From CAVOKN01 sp963696505 (GTDB lineage: Bacteria > Pseudomonadota > Gammaproteobacteria > Burkholderiales > Rhodocyclaceae), in NCBI GenBank assembly GCA_963696505.1, contig CAVOKN010000026.1, positions 1 to 64,000 on the forward strand: 64,000 nucleotides of DNA, given 5' to 3'. Shown in pieces: positions 27,731 through 47,503 of this stretch (positions within the stretch are counted from its first letter, which is position 1; every line of letters begins with the position of its first letter). Both the position numbers and the translations under genes were made by a program. The notes below the pieces were generated by a model. The model did no database searches. It was not told the origin of the DNA and saw nothing but the letters and a program-made list of their open reading frames with translations.

Positions 27731-28261
27731 TTGGGTCTCAATCTGGAGCAGAAGAAGGCGGTAGTTAACGAGGTCTCCGCGCAGTTGGCGGGGGCTCAGG
27801 CGATCATCGTCGCAGAGAACCGTGGTCTGGCGGTAGGCGATGTCACCCGCCTGCGGGCGACTGCGCGCAAGGAAGGTGTCTATCTGCGCGTCGTGAAGAA
27901 CACCCTGGTACGGCGGGCTGTCGCCGGCACCCCCTTCGAGGGGCTGTCGGAGCGTCTCGTCGGTCCGCTGATGTACGGGATCTCCAGGGATCCCGTGGCG
28001 GCCGCCAAGGTGCTCAACGAGTTCGCCAGGACCAACGACAAACTCGCGATCAAGGGCGGTGCGCTGCCGAACTACGTCATGGACGCCGCTGGCGTCAAGG
28101 CGTTGGCAACGATGCCCAGCCGCGAGGAGTTGTTGTCCAGGCTGCTCGGCACGATGCAGGCGCCGATCGCGCAGTTCGTGCGTACGCTGAACGAGGTTCC
28201 GACCAAGTTCGTGCGTGCGCTGGCCGCGGTACGCGACGAAAAGGAAAAGGCCTCCGCCTGA
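27731..28261 (+). CDS. rplJ: 50S ribosomal protein L10
   Basis: L10 is the base of the L12 stalk and the autorepressor of the operon. The 176-residue protein starts at TTG 27731, with GGAG seven bases upstream, and begins GLNLEQKKAVVNEV as in relatives. The RNA-binding N-terminal domain and the C-terminal helix that holds L12 dimers (REELLSRLLGTMQAPIAQFV) are present. Confidence 0.96.
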   Translation: MGLNLEQKKAVVNEVSAQLAGAQAIIVAENRGLAVGDVTRLRATARKEGVYLRVVKNTLVRRAVAGTPFEGLSERLVGPLMYGISRDPVAAAKVLNEFARTNDKLAIKGGALPNYVMDAAGVKALATMPSREELLSRLLGTMQAPIAQFVRTLNEVPTKFVRALAAVRDEKEKASA

Positions 28262-28322
28262 CCCGACCGCATTTGCCGCAGCGTGCGGCGAATCGAACCA
28301 ACCGATATTCAGGAGTAGTCAA

Positions 28323-28700
28323 ATGTCCGTAAGCAAAGAGCAGATCCTCGACGCGATCGCCGCCATGAGCGTGCTGGAGCTGTCGCAAATGATCAAGGAA
28401 ATGGAAGAGAAGTTCGGCGTCTCCGCCGCCGCTGCCGCCGTTGCGGTGGCGGCCCCCGCTGCCGCTGCGGCGCCCGCGGTCGAGGAGAAGACCGAATTCG
28501 ACGTGATCCTGACCGCCGCCGGCGAGAACAAGGTGAACGTCATCAAGGTCGTCCGCGCCATCACCAGCCTGGGCCTGAAGGAAGCCAAGGACCTGGTGGA
28601 CGGTGCGCCAAAGCCGGTCAAGGAAGGCATCCCCAAGGCCGAAGCCGAGAGCATCAAGAAGCAGATCGAGGAAGCCGGCGGCAAGGCCGACGTCAAGTAA
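28323..28700 (+). CDS. rplL: 50S ribosomal protein L7/L12
   Basis: This 125-residue stalk protein recruits translational GTPases. It has the N-terminal dimer domain (KEQILDAIAAMSVLELSQ), an Ala-rich hinge (about residues 38-55) and the C-terminal factor-binding domain (EFDVILTAAGENKVNVIKVV). Five bases before the ATG is AGGAG. A hairpin lies between it and rpoB. Confidence 0.97.
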   Translation: MSVSKEQILDAIAAMSVLELSQMIKEMEEKFGVSAAAAAVAVAAPAAAAAPAVEEKTEFDVILTAAGENKVNVIKVVRAITSLGLKEAKDLVDGAPKPVKEGIPKAEAESIKKQIEEAGGKADVK

Positions 28701-28766
28701 GGCTGCCCCGGATGGGGGGCTGGTGGCGGTATTGTCCGCGGCCGGCCCCTTGTGCATTCAGAGCCC

Positions 28767-28799
28767 AAAGAAAAGACGGAATCTTTCCGGTTTTTCTTT
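28767..28799 (+). terminator. Hairpin between rplL and rpoB, possible attenuator
   Basis: The outer arms AAAGAAAA (28767-28774) and TTTTCTTT (28792-28799) and inner arms CGGAA and TTCCG (28777-28781, 28785-28789) form a long hairpin with a three-base loop. E. coli has a partial terminator in the same place that lowers rpoBC transcription relative to rplJL, so a similar role is inferred. Confidence 0.6.
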
Positions 28800-29036
28800 G
28801 TCTTCTGAGGCGACTGCAGAAGGCAGGTTTGGTCGGACGACGGGTCCCGCCGCGGCTTCATGCCCATTCCCGTCGTCGTCAGCCAGCGGTTGGTAGAGGC
28901 CAACCACCAATACCCGAGTGCCAGTCGATGAGCGCCGCCAGCGGCATGTGCCGGAACCGAGGAGGGTTCTGCAACGCTGCGGGCGGCGTCCGCCGTCCTT
29001 GTCCTTAGCCAGCATCCTTCGGGAACCGGAGATCAA

Positions 29037-33111
<4,075 letters not shown>

Positions 33112-33118
33112 TTCAGTA

Positions 33119-33190
33119 AGGAGCCAGGGGTCGGGAGTCAGGGTCCAGGACCCGCCTCCCAACTCCTGACGCCTAACTCCTCACGGGAGA
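33119..33190. repeat. Imperfect inverted repeat between rpoB and rpoC
   Basis: The left arm begins GGAGCCAGGGGTCGGGAGTC and the right arm, read on the other strand, begins GAGGAGTTAGGCGTCAGGAG. They pair around CAGGGTCCAGGACCCG. Each arm is built of loose copies of a GGAGTCA-like heptamer. The end of the repeat also supplies part of the rpoC ribosome-binding site (CACGGGAGAA). Confidence 0.55.
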
Positions 33191-33194
33191 ACCC

Positions 33195-37462
<4,268 letters not shown>

Positions 37463-37466
<4 letters not shown>

Positions 37467-37492
37467 CCACCATTTCCGTAGCTCGCTATAAT
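37463..37492 (+). promoter_or_regulatory. Sigma-70 promoter of the str operon
   Basis: TTGACC at 37463-37468 and TATAAT at 37487-37492 are 18 bp apart, overlapping the rpoC stop codon. Transcription from here would give a leader of about 160 bases before rpsL. I see no gene in that leader. Confidence 0.72.
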
Positions 37493-37658
37493 CCGGCCTC
37501 TTTGCGTGGTGCGGTCAGGCGCTGGCAGTGATCACTTAAGCGTTTTGCGCACCACCGCTACCGGAATCAGCAACCCGAGGCGGTCTTCAGTTTGGTCGGG
37601 CTCAGTTGCATCGAGACCTCGCCTGCTGGCCGCCTCGGTTATTTGGAACAAGGGAAAC

Positions 37659-38036
37659 ATGCCAACCGTCAATCAGCTCGTGCGCAAATCGCGCCAGGCG
37701 CCGCAGACCAAGAGCAAGGTGCCGGCGCTCGCCTCCTGTCCGCAGAAGCGCGGCGTCTGCACGCGTGTTTACACGACAACGCCGAAGAAGCCGAACTCCG
37801 CGCTGCGCAAGGTGGCCAAGGTGCGCCTCACCAACGGCTTCGAAGTGATCTCGTACATCGGCGGCGAGGGTCACAACCTGCAGGAGCACTCGGTGGTGCT
37901 GATTCGCGGCGGCCGGGTCAAGGATCTGCCTGGCGTGCGCTACCACATCGTGCGCGGCTCGCTGGACACGCAGGGCGTCAAAGACCGCAAACAGGGCCGC
38001 TCCAAGTACGGCGCGAAGCGTCCGAAGAAGGCCTGA
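37659..38036 (+). CDS. rpsL: 30S ribosomal protein S12
   Basis: S12 guards decoding accuracy. At 125 residues it has the wild-type streptomycin-target lysines in TTTPKKPNSALRK and GGRVKDLPGVRYH, and the Asp of the latter is the site of methylthiolation in relatives. The ATG at 37659 follows AAGGGAAAC; the longer upstream frame is not needed. First gene of rpsL-rpsG-fusA-tuf. Confidence 0.97.
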   Translation: MPTVNQLVRKSRQAPQTKSKVPALASCPQKRGVCTRVYTTTPKKPNSALRKVAKVRLTNGFEVISYIGGEGHNLQEHSVVLIRGGRVKDLPGVRYHIVRGSLDTQGVKDRKQGRSKYGAKRPKKA

Positions 38037-38060
38037 CCCGGATAGAGAGCAGAGGTATTC

Positions 38061-38531
38061 ATGCCACGTCGTAGAGAAATCGCGAAGCGCGAAGTGCTGC
38101 CGGATCCGAAATTCGGCAGCCAGGATGTGTCCAAGTTCGTCAATGTGCTGATGACCGCCGGCAAGAAGTCGGTGGCGGAGCGCATCATTTACGGTGCCTT
38201 CGAGCAGATCAAGTCCAAGAGCGGCAAGGATCCCCTCGAGGTGTTCAACCTGGCGGTGAGCAACGTCAAACCGATGGTCGAAGTGAAGAGCCGCCGCGTC
38301 GGTGGCGCGAACTACCAGGTTCCGGTGGAAGTGCGCCCGGTGCGTCGCGCAGCGCTGGCGATGCGCTGGCTGCGCGAATCGGCGCGCAAGCGCTCCGAGA
38401 AGTCCATGGGCATGCGCCTCGCGGGCGAACTGTTGGAGGCGGCGGAAGGCCGTGGCGGAGCGATCAAGAAGCGCGAGGAAGTGCACCGCATGGCCGAGGC
38501 CAACAAGGCCTTCGCCCATTATCGGTTCTGA
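38061..38531 (+). CDS. rpsG: 30S ribosomal protein S7
   Basis: S7 starts assembly of the 30S head by binding 16S rRNA. This 156-residue protein begins MPRRREIAKREVLPDPKFGS and has the usual basic helical fold and the beta-hairpin segment VEVKSRRVGGANYQVPVEV. In E. coli S7 represses its own operon. A terminator-like hairpin follows within 15 bases of the stop. Confidence 0.97.
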   Translation: MPRRREIAKREVLPDPKFGSQDVSKFVNVLMTAGKKSVAERIIYGAFEQIKSKSGKDPLEVFNLAVSNVKPMVEVKSRRVGGANYQVPVEVRPVRRAALAMRWLRESARKRSEKSMGMRLAGELLEAAEGRGGAIKKREEVHRMAEANKAFAHYRF

Positions 38532-38543
38532 TTCCGAATGCCT

Positions 38544-38579
38544 GCCGGCCCTGCGCCTGGGGCCGGCTTTTTGTTTTTT
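38544..38579 (+). terminator. Terminator-like hairpin between rpsG and fusA
   Basis: GCCGGCCC (38544-38551) and GGGCCGGC (38560-38567) form an eight-bp stem directly followed by TTTTTGTTTTTT, the pattern of an intrinsic terminator. Since fusA and tuf follow on the same strand, it may lower but not block their transcription, or separate the two ribosomal protein genes from the factor genes. Confidence 0.75.
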
Positions 38580-38632
38580 GGCTGATCGCTCGTGGGAGCG
38601 GTGGCCGGCAACTGACTAGACTGGGTAAAGCT

Positions 38633-40726
<2,094 letters not shown>

Positions 40727-40749
40727 TTGGCTAGCTAGAGGACTCCGAC

Positions 40750-41940
<1,191 letters not shown>

Positions 41941-41989
41941 CAATCATATTGGGGCAGCAACCGCCGCCCCCGCTCTTTGGGAACCTGAT

Positions 41990-42301
41990 ATGCAGAACCA
42001 GAAGATCCGTATCCGCCTCAAAGCTTTCGACTACCGACTGATCGACCAATCGGCGCTGGAAATCGTGGATACGGCCAAGCGCACGGGAGCGGTGGTGCGC
42101 GGTCCGGTGCCGCTGCCGACCCGCATCGAGCGTTATGACCTGCTGCGCTCGCCGCATGTGAACAAGACGTCCCGCGACCAGTTCGAGATCCGCACCCATC
42201 TGCGCCTTATGGATATCATCGATCCCACCGACAAGACGGTGGATGCGCTGATGAAGCTCGATCTTCCCGCGGGCGTCGATGTGGAGATCAAGCTGCAGTA
42301 G
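41990..42301 (+). CDS. rpsJ: 30S ribosomal protein S10 / NusE
   Basis: The 103-residue protein (QKIRIRLKAFDYRLID at the start) is the first gene of the S10 operon and also acts as NusE in antitermination. Start ATG 41990. Only 49 bp separate it from tuf, so the S10 operon may be read through from the str operon; I see no clear promoter in that gap. Confidence 0.97.
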   Translation: MQNQKIRIRLKAFDYRLIDQSALEIVDTAKRTGAVVRGPVPLPTRIERYDLLRSPHVNKTSRDQFEIRTHLRLMDIIDPTDKTVDALMKLDLPAGVDVEIKLQ

Positions 42302-42394
42302 AGTCAGTAGTGGCAGGGCGGCAGGGGAATGGTTCCCCGCCGTGAACGGTTTGCCGACCAATTGCAGTCGGCGCCTCTTTGGAGGTAACAACAA

Positions 42395-43051
42395 ATGAGT
42401 CTAGGCCTTGTCGGACGCAAGGTCGGCATGACGCGCGTGTTCACCGATGATGGTGCGACCATCCCGGTGACCGTGATCGACGTGTCGAACAACCGCGTCT
42501 CGCAGATCAAGACGCTCGAGAACGACGGCTATGCCGCGGTCCAGGTGACCTTCGGCACACGCCGTGCCTCGCGCGTCGTCAAGCCACTCGCCGGTCATCT
42601 GGCGAAGGCAGGCGTTGCACCGGGCTGCACGCTGAGAGAATTCCGTGTCACCGCCGACCAGCTCGGCGGCTTCAAGCCCGGCGACGTCATCGGCGCGTCG
42701 ATCTTCGCGCCGGGCCAGAAAGTCGATGTCACCGGCATCACACTCGGCAAAGGTTTTTCCGGCGTCATCAAGCGGCACCACTTTTCGTCCAACCGTGCTT
42801 CCCATGGCAATTCGCGTTCGCACAACACCCCGGGCTCGATCTCCATGGCGCAGGACCCGGGGCGTGTCTTTCCCGGCAAGAAGCTGCCCGGGCACCTCGG
42901 CAGTGTTCAGCGGACCCTGCAGAACCTGGAAGTGGTGCGGGTCGATGTCGAGCGCCAGTTGCTGCTGGTGAAGGGTGCCGTTCCCGGCCACAAGGGTGCA
43001 GACGTGATCGTCCATCCGGCGGTCAAGGCCGGCAGCAAGGCTGGCAACTGA
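42395..43051 (+). CDS. rplC: 50S ribosomal protein L3
   Basis: The 218-residue protein begins MSLGLVGRKVGMTRVF. It has the long central extension that reaches the peptidyl transferase centre (SHGNSRSHNTPGSISMAQDP), with the Gln that PrmB methylates in relatives. Preceded by GGAGGT. Confidence 0.97.
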   Translation: MSLGLVGRKVGMTRVFTDDGATIPVTVIDVSNNRVSQIKTLENDGYAAVQVTFGTRRASRVVKPLAGHLAKAGVAPGCTLREFRVTADQLGGFKPGDVIGASIFAPGQKVDVTGITLGKGFSGVIKRHHFSSNRASHGNSRSHNTPGSISMAQDPGRVFPGKKLPGHLGSVQRTLQNLEVVRVDVERQLLLVKGAVPGHKGADVIVHPAVKAGSKAGN

Positions 43052-43062
43052 GCGAGGCCGCG

Positions 43063-43683
43063 ATGGAACTCAAGTTGATCAATGAGCAAGGCCAGGCGGC
43101 GGCGACGGTCCAGGCATCGGACACTCTGTTCGGCCGGGACTACAACGAGGCCCTGGTGCATCAGGTGGTGGTCGCCTATCAGGCCAATGCAAGGGCCGGC
43201 GATCGCGCTCAGAAGGACCGCAGCGCGGTTCGTCACAGCACCAAGAAGCCGTGGCGGCAGAAGGGTACCGGACGCGCGCGCGCCGGCATGACTTCGTCCC
43301 CCTTGTGGCGTGGTGGTGGTCGCATCTTCCCGAACTCGCCGGAAGAGAATTTTTCGCAGAAGGTTAACCGCAAGATGTACCGCGCCGGCATTGCCGCCAT
43401 CCTTTCGCAACTCGCGCGGGAAGACCGATTGGCGGTGGTCGAGAATTTCAGTGTCGATGCGCCGAAGACCAAGCTCTTCGCCCAGAAGCTCAAGGGCATG
43501 GGGCTGGATTCGGTGCTGCTGATCACCGACTCGGTCGACGAGAACCTGTGGCTGTCCTCGCGCAACCTGCCCAACGTGCTGGTGCTCGAAGTGCATCAGG
43601 CCGATCCGGTGTCGCTGGTGCGTTTCCCCAAGGTGCTGCTGACGCGGGGCGCAGTGGCCAAGTTCGAGGAGATCATGGGATGA
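43063..43683 (+). CDS. rplD: 50S ribosomal protein L4
   Basis: This 206-residue protein lines the exit tunnel with its loop (KKPWRQKGTGRARAGMTSSP). In E. coli L4 represses the S10 operon at the leader. Its TGA overlaps the ATG of rplW (ATGA-type overlap of four bases). Confidence 0.97.
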   Translation: MELKLINEQGQAAATVQASDTLFGRDYNEALVHQVVVAYQANARAGDRAQKDRSAVRHSTKKPWRQKGTGRARAGMTSSPLWRGGGRIFPNSPEENFSQKVNRKMYRAGIAAILSQLAREDRLAVVENFSVDAPKTKLFAQKLKGMGLDSVLLITDSVDENLWLSSRNLPNVLVLEVHQADPVSLVRFPKVLLTRGAVAKFEEIMG

Positions 43684-44003
43684 GCGCCCAGACTGGCAAG
43701 TTCAACGATCAACGCCTGATGCAGGTGTTGCTCGCACCCCAGGTGTCGGAGAAGGCGACTTTGCTCGCCGACAAGAACCAGCAGGTCATCTTCTTTGTCG
43801 TGCCCAGTGCCACCAAGCCCGAAGTGAAGGCGGCGGTGGAACTGCTGTTCAAGGTGCAGGTGAAGTCGGTGCAAATTTCCAACCTGAAGGGCAAGGCCAA
43901 GCGCTACGGCCGCTACATGGGCAAGCGCAGGGATCTGAAGAAGGCCTTCGTCTGCCTCAAGGCCGGTCAGGAGATCAACTTCGCCGAAGGGGGGGCCGCG
44001 TAA
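43680..44003 (+). CDS. rplW: 50S ribosomal protein L23
   Basis: The 107-residue protein sits at the tunnel exit and docks trigger factor and SRP. It starts at ATG 43680, overlapping rplD by four bases. It has the segment VLLAPQVSEKATLLADKNQQ and the conserved KRYGRYMGKRRDLKKAFV loop. Confidence 0.96.
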   Translation: MSAQTGKFNDQRLMQVLLAPQVSEKATLLADKNQQVIFFVVPSATKPEVKAAVELLFKVQVKSVQISNLKGKAKRYGRYMGKRRDLKKAFVCLKAGQEINFAEGGAA

Positions 44004-44831
44004 ATGGCACTCGTCAAGGTCAAACCGACTTCGCCCGGCCGCCGGGCAGTCGTCAAGGTCGTCAATCCCAATTTGCACAAGGGCGCTCCGGTCGCGTCGC
44101 TGGTCGAAACGAAGACCAGCAAGGCTGGCCGCAACGTGCACGGCCATATCACGGTGCGCCATCAGGGTGGTGGCCACAAGCAGCATTACCGCGTCATCGA
44201 TTTCCGTCGTAACAAGGACGGCATCGTGGGCAAGGTCGAGCGTCTGGAATACGACCCCAACCGCAGCGCCAACATCGCGCTGCTGTGCTACACCGACGGC
44301 GAGCGGCGCTACATCATCGCCCCCAAGGGCATCGCCGTGGGCGCGCAACTGCTGAGCGGGTCCGAAGCGCCGATCAAGCCGGGCAATGCCCTGCCGCTGC
44401 GCAACATCCCGGTCGGCACGACGATCCACTGCGTCGAAATGATGCCTGGCAAGGGCGCGCAATTGGCGCGTGCCGCTGGCACCTCGGTGCAGTTGCTGGC
44501 GCGGGAGGGCAGCTACGCGCAGTTGCGCCTGCGCTCCGGCGAGATCCGCCGCGTGCATGTGGAATGCCGTGCGACCATCGGCGAGGTTGGCAACGAAGAG
44601 AACAACCTACGTTCCATCGGCAAGGCGGGAGCCCAGCGCTGGCGCGGCATCCGCCCGACGGTGCGCGGCGTGGCGATGAACCCGGTCGACCACCCACACG
44701 GCGGTGGCGAGGGCAAGACCGCTGCCGGTCGCGATCCGTGCAGCCCCTGGGGCACGCCTGCCAAGGGCTACCGCACCCGCAAGAACAAGCGCACGGACAC
44801 CATGATCGTGCAGCGCCGGCACAAGAGGTAA
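44004..44831 (+). CDS. rplB: 50S ribosomal protein L2
   Basis: The 275-residue protein is required for peptidyl transferase assembly. Its C terminus has the conserved VDHPHGGGEGKTAAGRDP segment with the functionally important His. It begins directly after the rplW stop. Confidence 0.97.
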   Translation: MALVKVKPTSPGRRAVVKVVNPNLHKGAPVASLVETKTSKAGRNVHGHITVRHQGGGHKQHYRVIDFRRNKDGIVGKVERLEYDPNRSANIALLCYTDGERRYIIAPKGIAVGAQLLSGSEAPIKPGNALPLRNIPVGTTIHCVEMMPGKGAQLARAAGTSVQLLAREGSYAQLRLRSGEIRRVHVECRATIGEVGNEENNLRSIGKAGAQRWRGIRPTVRGVAMNPVDHPHGGGEGKTAAGRDPCSPWGTPAKGYRTRKNKRTDTMIVQRRHKR

Positions 44832-44834
44832 GTT

Positions 44835-45119
44835 ATGGCTCGCTCAATCAAGAAAGGCCCGTTCGTTGACGACCACCTGCTCAAGAAGGTGGACACCGCT
44901 CGCGCTACCAGCGACAAACGCCCGATCAAGACCTGGTCGCGGCGCAGCACCGTCATGCCCGAGTTCGTCGGCATGACGATCGCCGTGCATAACGGTAAGC
45001 AGCACATCCCGGTATACATCTCCGAGAACATGGTTGGCCACAAGCTCGGCGAGTTCGCCCTGACGCGCACCTTCAAGGGGCACACGGCGGGCAAGAAGGC
45101 CGCCGTGGCGAAGAGGTAA
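44835..45119 (+). CDS. rpsS: 30S ribosomal protein S19
   Basis: The 94-residue protein of the 30S head begins MARSIKKGPFVDDHLLKKV and ends in a basic tail. The conserved IKTWSRRSTVMPEFVG segment is present. Confidence 0.97.
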   Translation: MARSIKKGPFVDDHLLKKVDTARATSDKRPIKTWSRRSTVMPEFVGMTIAVHNGKQHIPVYISENMVGHKLGEFALTRTFKGHTAGKKAAVAKR

Positions 45120-45128
45120 GGAATGACC

Positions 45129-45458
45129 ATGGAAACCAATGCAATCCTCAAGGGCGTGCGCCTGTCGGCACAGAAGGGCCGGCTGGTCGCCGACCTGGTT
45201 CGCGGCAAGCCGGTGGACCAGGCCCTGAGCATCCTGGCCTTCAGCCCCAAGAAAGGCGCGCACATCATCCGCAAGGTGCTGGAATCCGCCATCGCCAACG
45301 CCGAGCACAACGACGGCGCGGACATCGACGCCCTCAAGGTCAAGCGCATCTACGTGGAAAAGGGCACCGTACTGAAGCGGTTCACCGCACGCGCCAAGGG
45401 TCGCGGCAATCGCATCGTCAAGCCTACCTGCCACGTCTTCGTCACGGTTGGGGACTAG
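45129..45458 (+). CDS. rplV: 50S ribosomal protein L22
   Basis: The 109-residue protein contributes its beta-hairpin (KGTVLKRFTARAKGRGNRI) to the exit tunnel. I chose ATG 45129 because AGGA lies at a proper distance before it and because relatives begin METxAxLxGVRLSAQKGR. An in-frame ATG at 45123 is only a few bases from that same signal. Confidence 0.94.
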   Translation: METNAILKGVRLSAQKGRLVADLVRGKPVDQALSILAFSPKKGAHIIRKVLESAIANAEHNDGADIDALKVKRIYVEKGTVLKRFTARAKGRGNRIVKPTCHVFVTVGD

Positions 45459-45466
45459 GAGATCTC

Positions 45467-46459
45467 ATGGGACAGAAGATTCATCCGACCGGCTTTCGGT
45501 TGTCCGTAAACCACAACTGGGCGTCGCGCTGGTACGCGAACTCGCGGGATTATTCGCGCATGCTCAACGAGGACCTCAAGGTCCGCGAATTCCTGCGCAA
45601 GAAGCTGTCGCACGCATCGGTGGGCCGCGTGATCATCGAACGCCCGGCGAAGAACGCGCGCATCACCGTGTTCAGTGCCCGTCCGGGGGTGGTGATCGGC
45701 AAGAAGGGCGAGGACATCGAGCAGCTCAAGATCCAGCTCCAGCGGATCATGGGCGTGCCGGTGCACGTGAACATCGAGGAGATCCGCAAGCCGGAGATCG
45801 ATGCCCAACTGATTGCCGATTCGATCGCCCAGCAGCTCGAAAAGCGCATCATGTTTCGCCGCGCCATGAAGCGCGCGATGCAGAACGCCATGCGCTTGGG
45901 CGCGCAAGGCATCAAGATCATGAGCGCCGGGCGCCTGAACGGCATCGAGATCGCTCGCACCGAGTGGTACCGCGAGGGCCGTGTCCCGCTGCACACCCTG
46001 CGCGCCGACATCGACTACGGCTTCTCCGAAGCGAAGACGACTTACGGCGTGATCGGCATCAAGGTTTGGGTGTTCAAGGGCGAGGTTCTGGCCCGCAACG
46101 AGCAGCCAGCGGTTGCGCCGGAGGCAGCGGTCGATCCGGATGCTGCGCGCCGTGTGCGCAAGGCCCCGCCCCGCCCCGGTTCCCGCGGCGACGGTGCTCC
46201 TGGCGGTGAAGGCAAGCCGGGCGCCCGTCCCGGAGGCGCGCCGCGTCGTTCCGGCCCGGCGCGGCCCGCCGGCGAAGCCAAGCCCGCCGGCGAAGCCAAG
46301 CCCGTCGGCGAAGCCAAGCCCGTCGGCGAAGCCAAGCCCGTCGGCGAAGCCAAGCCGGCCGGCGCAACAGAAGGTGGCGACGCCGCCAAGGCGGCTGCCA
46401 AACGCGTGAAGAAGTCAGGAGCGAGCGATGCTGCAACCGGCGAAAAGAAAGTACCGTAA
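45467..46459 (+). CDS. rpsC: 30S ribosomal protein S3 with long repeat-bearing C-terminal tail
   Basis: S3 forms part of the mRNA entry channel and helicase. The core of about 210 residues is normal: an N-terminal KH domain with GKKG in RPGVVIGKKGEDIEQL and a C-terminal domain ending KVWVFKGEVLA. The protein then continues for about 115 more residues rich in Ala, Pro, Gly and Lys, including five tandem GEAKP units (four PAGEAKP/PVGEAKP variants in a row). At 330 residues it is far longer than E. coli S3 (233). The tail overlaps the start of rplP by 32 bp in another frame. Confidence 0.95.
   Translation: MGQKIHPTGFRLSVNHNWASRWYANSRDYSRMLNEDLKVREFLRKKLSHASVGRVIIERPAKNARITVFSARPGVVIGKKGEDIEQLKIQLQRIMGVPVHVNIEEIRKPEIDAQLIADSIAQQLEKRIMFRRAMKRAMQNAMRLGAQGIKIMSAGRLNGIEIARTEWYREGRVPLHTLRADIDYGFSEAKTTYGVIGIKVWVFKGEVLARNEQPAVAPEAAVDPDAARRVRKAPPRPGSRGDGAPGGEGKPGARPGGAPRRSGPARPAGEAKPAGEAKPVGEAKPVGEAKPVGEAKPAGATEGGDAAKAAAKRVKKSGASDAATGEKKVP
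46268..46358 (+). repeat. Tandem 15-bp repeat inside rpsC
   Basis: About five to six head-to-tail 15-bp units (GGCGAAGCCAAGCCC plus GCC or GTC in the last codon position) encode GEAKPx. The units are nearly identical in DNA, with one alternating codon, so copy number could vary by slippage without a frameshift. Confidence 0.85.
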
Positions 46460-46841
46460 GGAGCAGAAGGGCCGCAACAAGGGGATCGCCACCCGCGGCA
46501 CCAAGGTCAGCTTCGGCGATTTCGGCCTCAAGGCGACAAGCCGTGGCCGGCTGACGGCGCGTCAGATCGAGGCGGCGCGACGCGCCATGACCCGTCACAT
46601 CAAGCGTGGCGGGCGGATTTGGATCCGCATCTTCCCGGACAAGCCTATCTCCCAGAAGCCGGCTGAGGTGCGGATGGGTAATGGCAAGGGCAACCCGGAA
46701 TACTGGGTGGCCGAGATTCAACCGGGCAAGGTGCTCTACGAAATGGACGGCGTGGATGAGACGCTGGCCCGCGAGGCATTCGCCCTGGCGGCGGCCAAGC
46801 TGCCGCTCGCCACGGCCTTCGTTTCCCGAATGGTGGGCTGA
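46428..46841 (+). CDS. rplP: 50S ribosomal protein L16
   Basis: The 137-residue protein organises the A-site region of the 50S subunit. It begins MLQPAKRKYRKEQKGRNKG, the normal start, so the 32-bp overlap with rpsC is caused by the extra length of S3. Conserved GRIWIRIFPDKPISQKPAEV (here read as the central block) is present. Confidence 0.96.
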   Translation: MLQPAKRKYRKEQKGRNKGIATRGTKVSFGDFGLKATSRGRLTARQIEAARRAMTRHIKRGGRIWIRIFPDKPISQKPAEVRMGNGKGNPEYWVAEIQPGKVLYEMDGVDETLAREAFALAAAKLPLATAFVSRMVG

Positions 46842-47038
46842 TGATGAAAGCTAAAGACCTCAGGGCCAAGGAAGTGGCCGACCTCGACAAGGAACTGACC
46901 GAACTGCTGAAGGCCCAGTTCTCGCTGCGGATGCAACTGGCGACGCAGCAACTGACTAACAGCAGTCAGATCGGCAAAGTGCGGCGCGACCTCGCGCGCG
47001 TGCGAACCATCATGCATGAGAAGGCGGCAGCGAAATGA
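46841..47038 (+). CDS. rpmC: 50S ribosomal protein L29
   Basis: This small two-helix protein is near the tunnel exit. The first ATG (46841) overlaps the rplP stop as TGATG; the next codon is also ATG (46844, MKAKDLRAKEV) and matches relatives. Either start gives 64-65 residues. It overlaps rpsQ by four bases. Confidence 0.93.
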   Translation: MMKAKDLRAKEVADLDKELTELLKAQFSLRMQLATQQLTNSSQIGKVRRDLARVRTIMHEKAAAK

Positions 47039-47304
47039 CGGAAGCTACCCGTGAAGTGCGGCGCACCCTGACCGGCCGCGTCGTCAGCGACAAGATGCAG
47101 AAGACCGTGACGGTGCTGGTGGAGCGGCGCGTGAAGCACCCGATCTACGGCAAGGTCATGACGCGTTCGCAGAAGTACCACGCCCACGTCGAGCCCGATG
47201 TGGCGGCGGCGGGCGATCTGGTGGAAATCGAGGAGTGCCGGCCCATTGCCAAGACGAAGGCCTGGCGTGTGACGCGGGTGCTGGAGAAGGCGGCGGCAGT
47301 CTGA
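47035..47304 (+). CDS. rpsQ: 30S ribosomal protein S17
   Basis: The 89-residue OB-fold protein has the signature LTGRVVSDKMQKTVTVLVE and ends the S10 operon. Its ATG overlaps the rpmC stop (ATGA). Confidence 0.96.
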   Translation: MTEATREVRRTLTGRVVSDKMQKTVTVLVERRVKHPIYGKVMTRSQKYHAHVEPDVAAAGDLVEIEECRPIAKTKAWRVTRVLEKAAAV

Positions 47305-47333
47305 AGGCGGTCTGCAATAAGCGCCGCAAAGTG

Positions 47334-47363
47334 TTCACATCTGCGGCCGCTTGCTGATATACT
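47334..47363 (+). promoter_or_regulatory. Candidate promoter of the spc operon
   Basis: In the 199-bp gap between rpsQ and rplN, TTCACA (47334-47339) and TATACT (47358-47363) are 18 bp apart. This is the boundary of the S10 and spc operons in other proteobacteria. No gene lies in the gap. Confidence 0.6.
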
Positions 47364-47503
47364 CTTCTGCTTTACATTTTGGCCGCTGCGCCTTATGCGG
47401 CGCCGGTCAATCCAACCCGAACGGGTTCCAAGACTGACCGCAGCACGGCCACCGCTGCAAAGACAAGGTGGCAGGCGGCGGATTAAGTTGGAGTTAGGAC
47501 ACG

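Noticed and set aside
46268..46358. Tandem repeat that could be taken for a CRISPR-like array.
   Set aside because: There are no spacers; the 15-bp units are in frame in rpsC and encode GEAKP.
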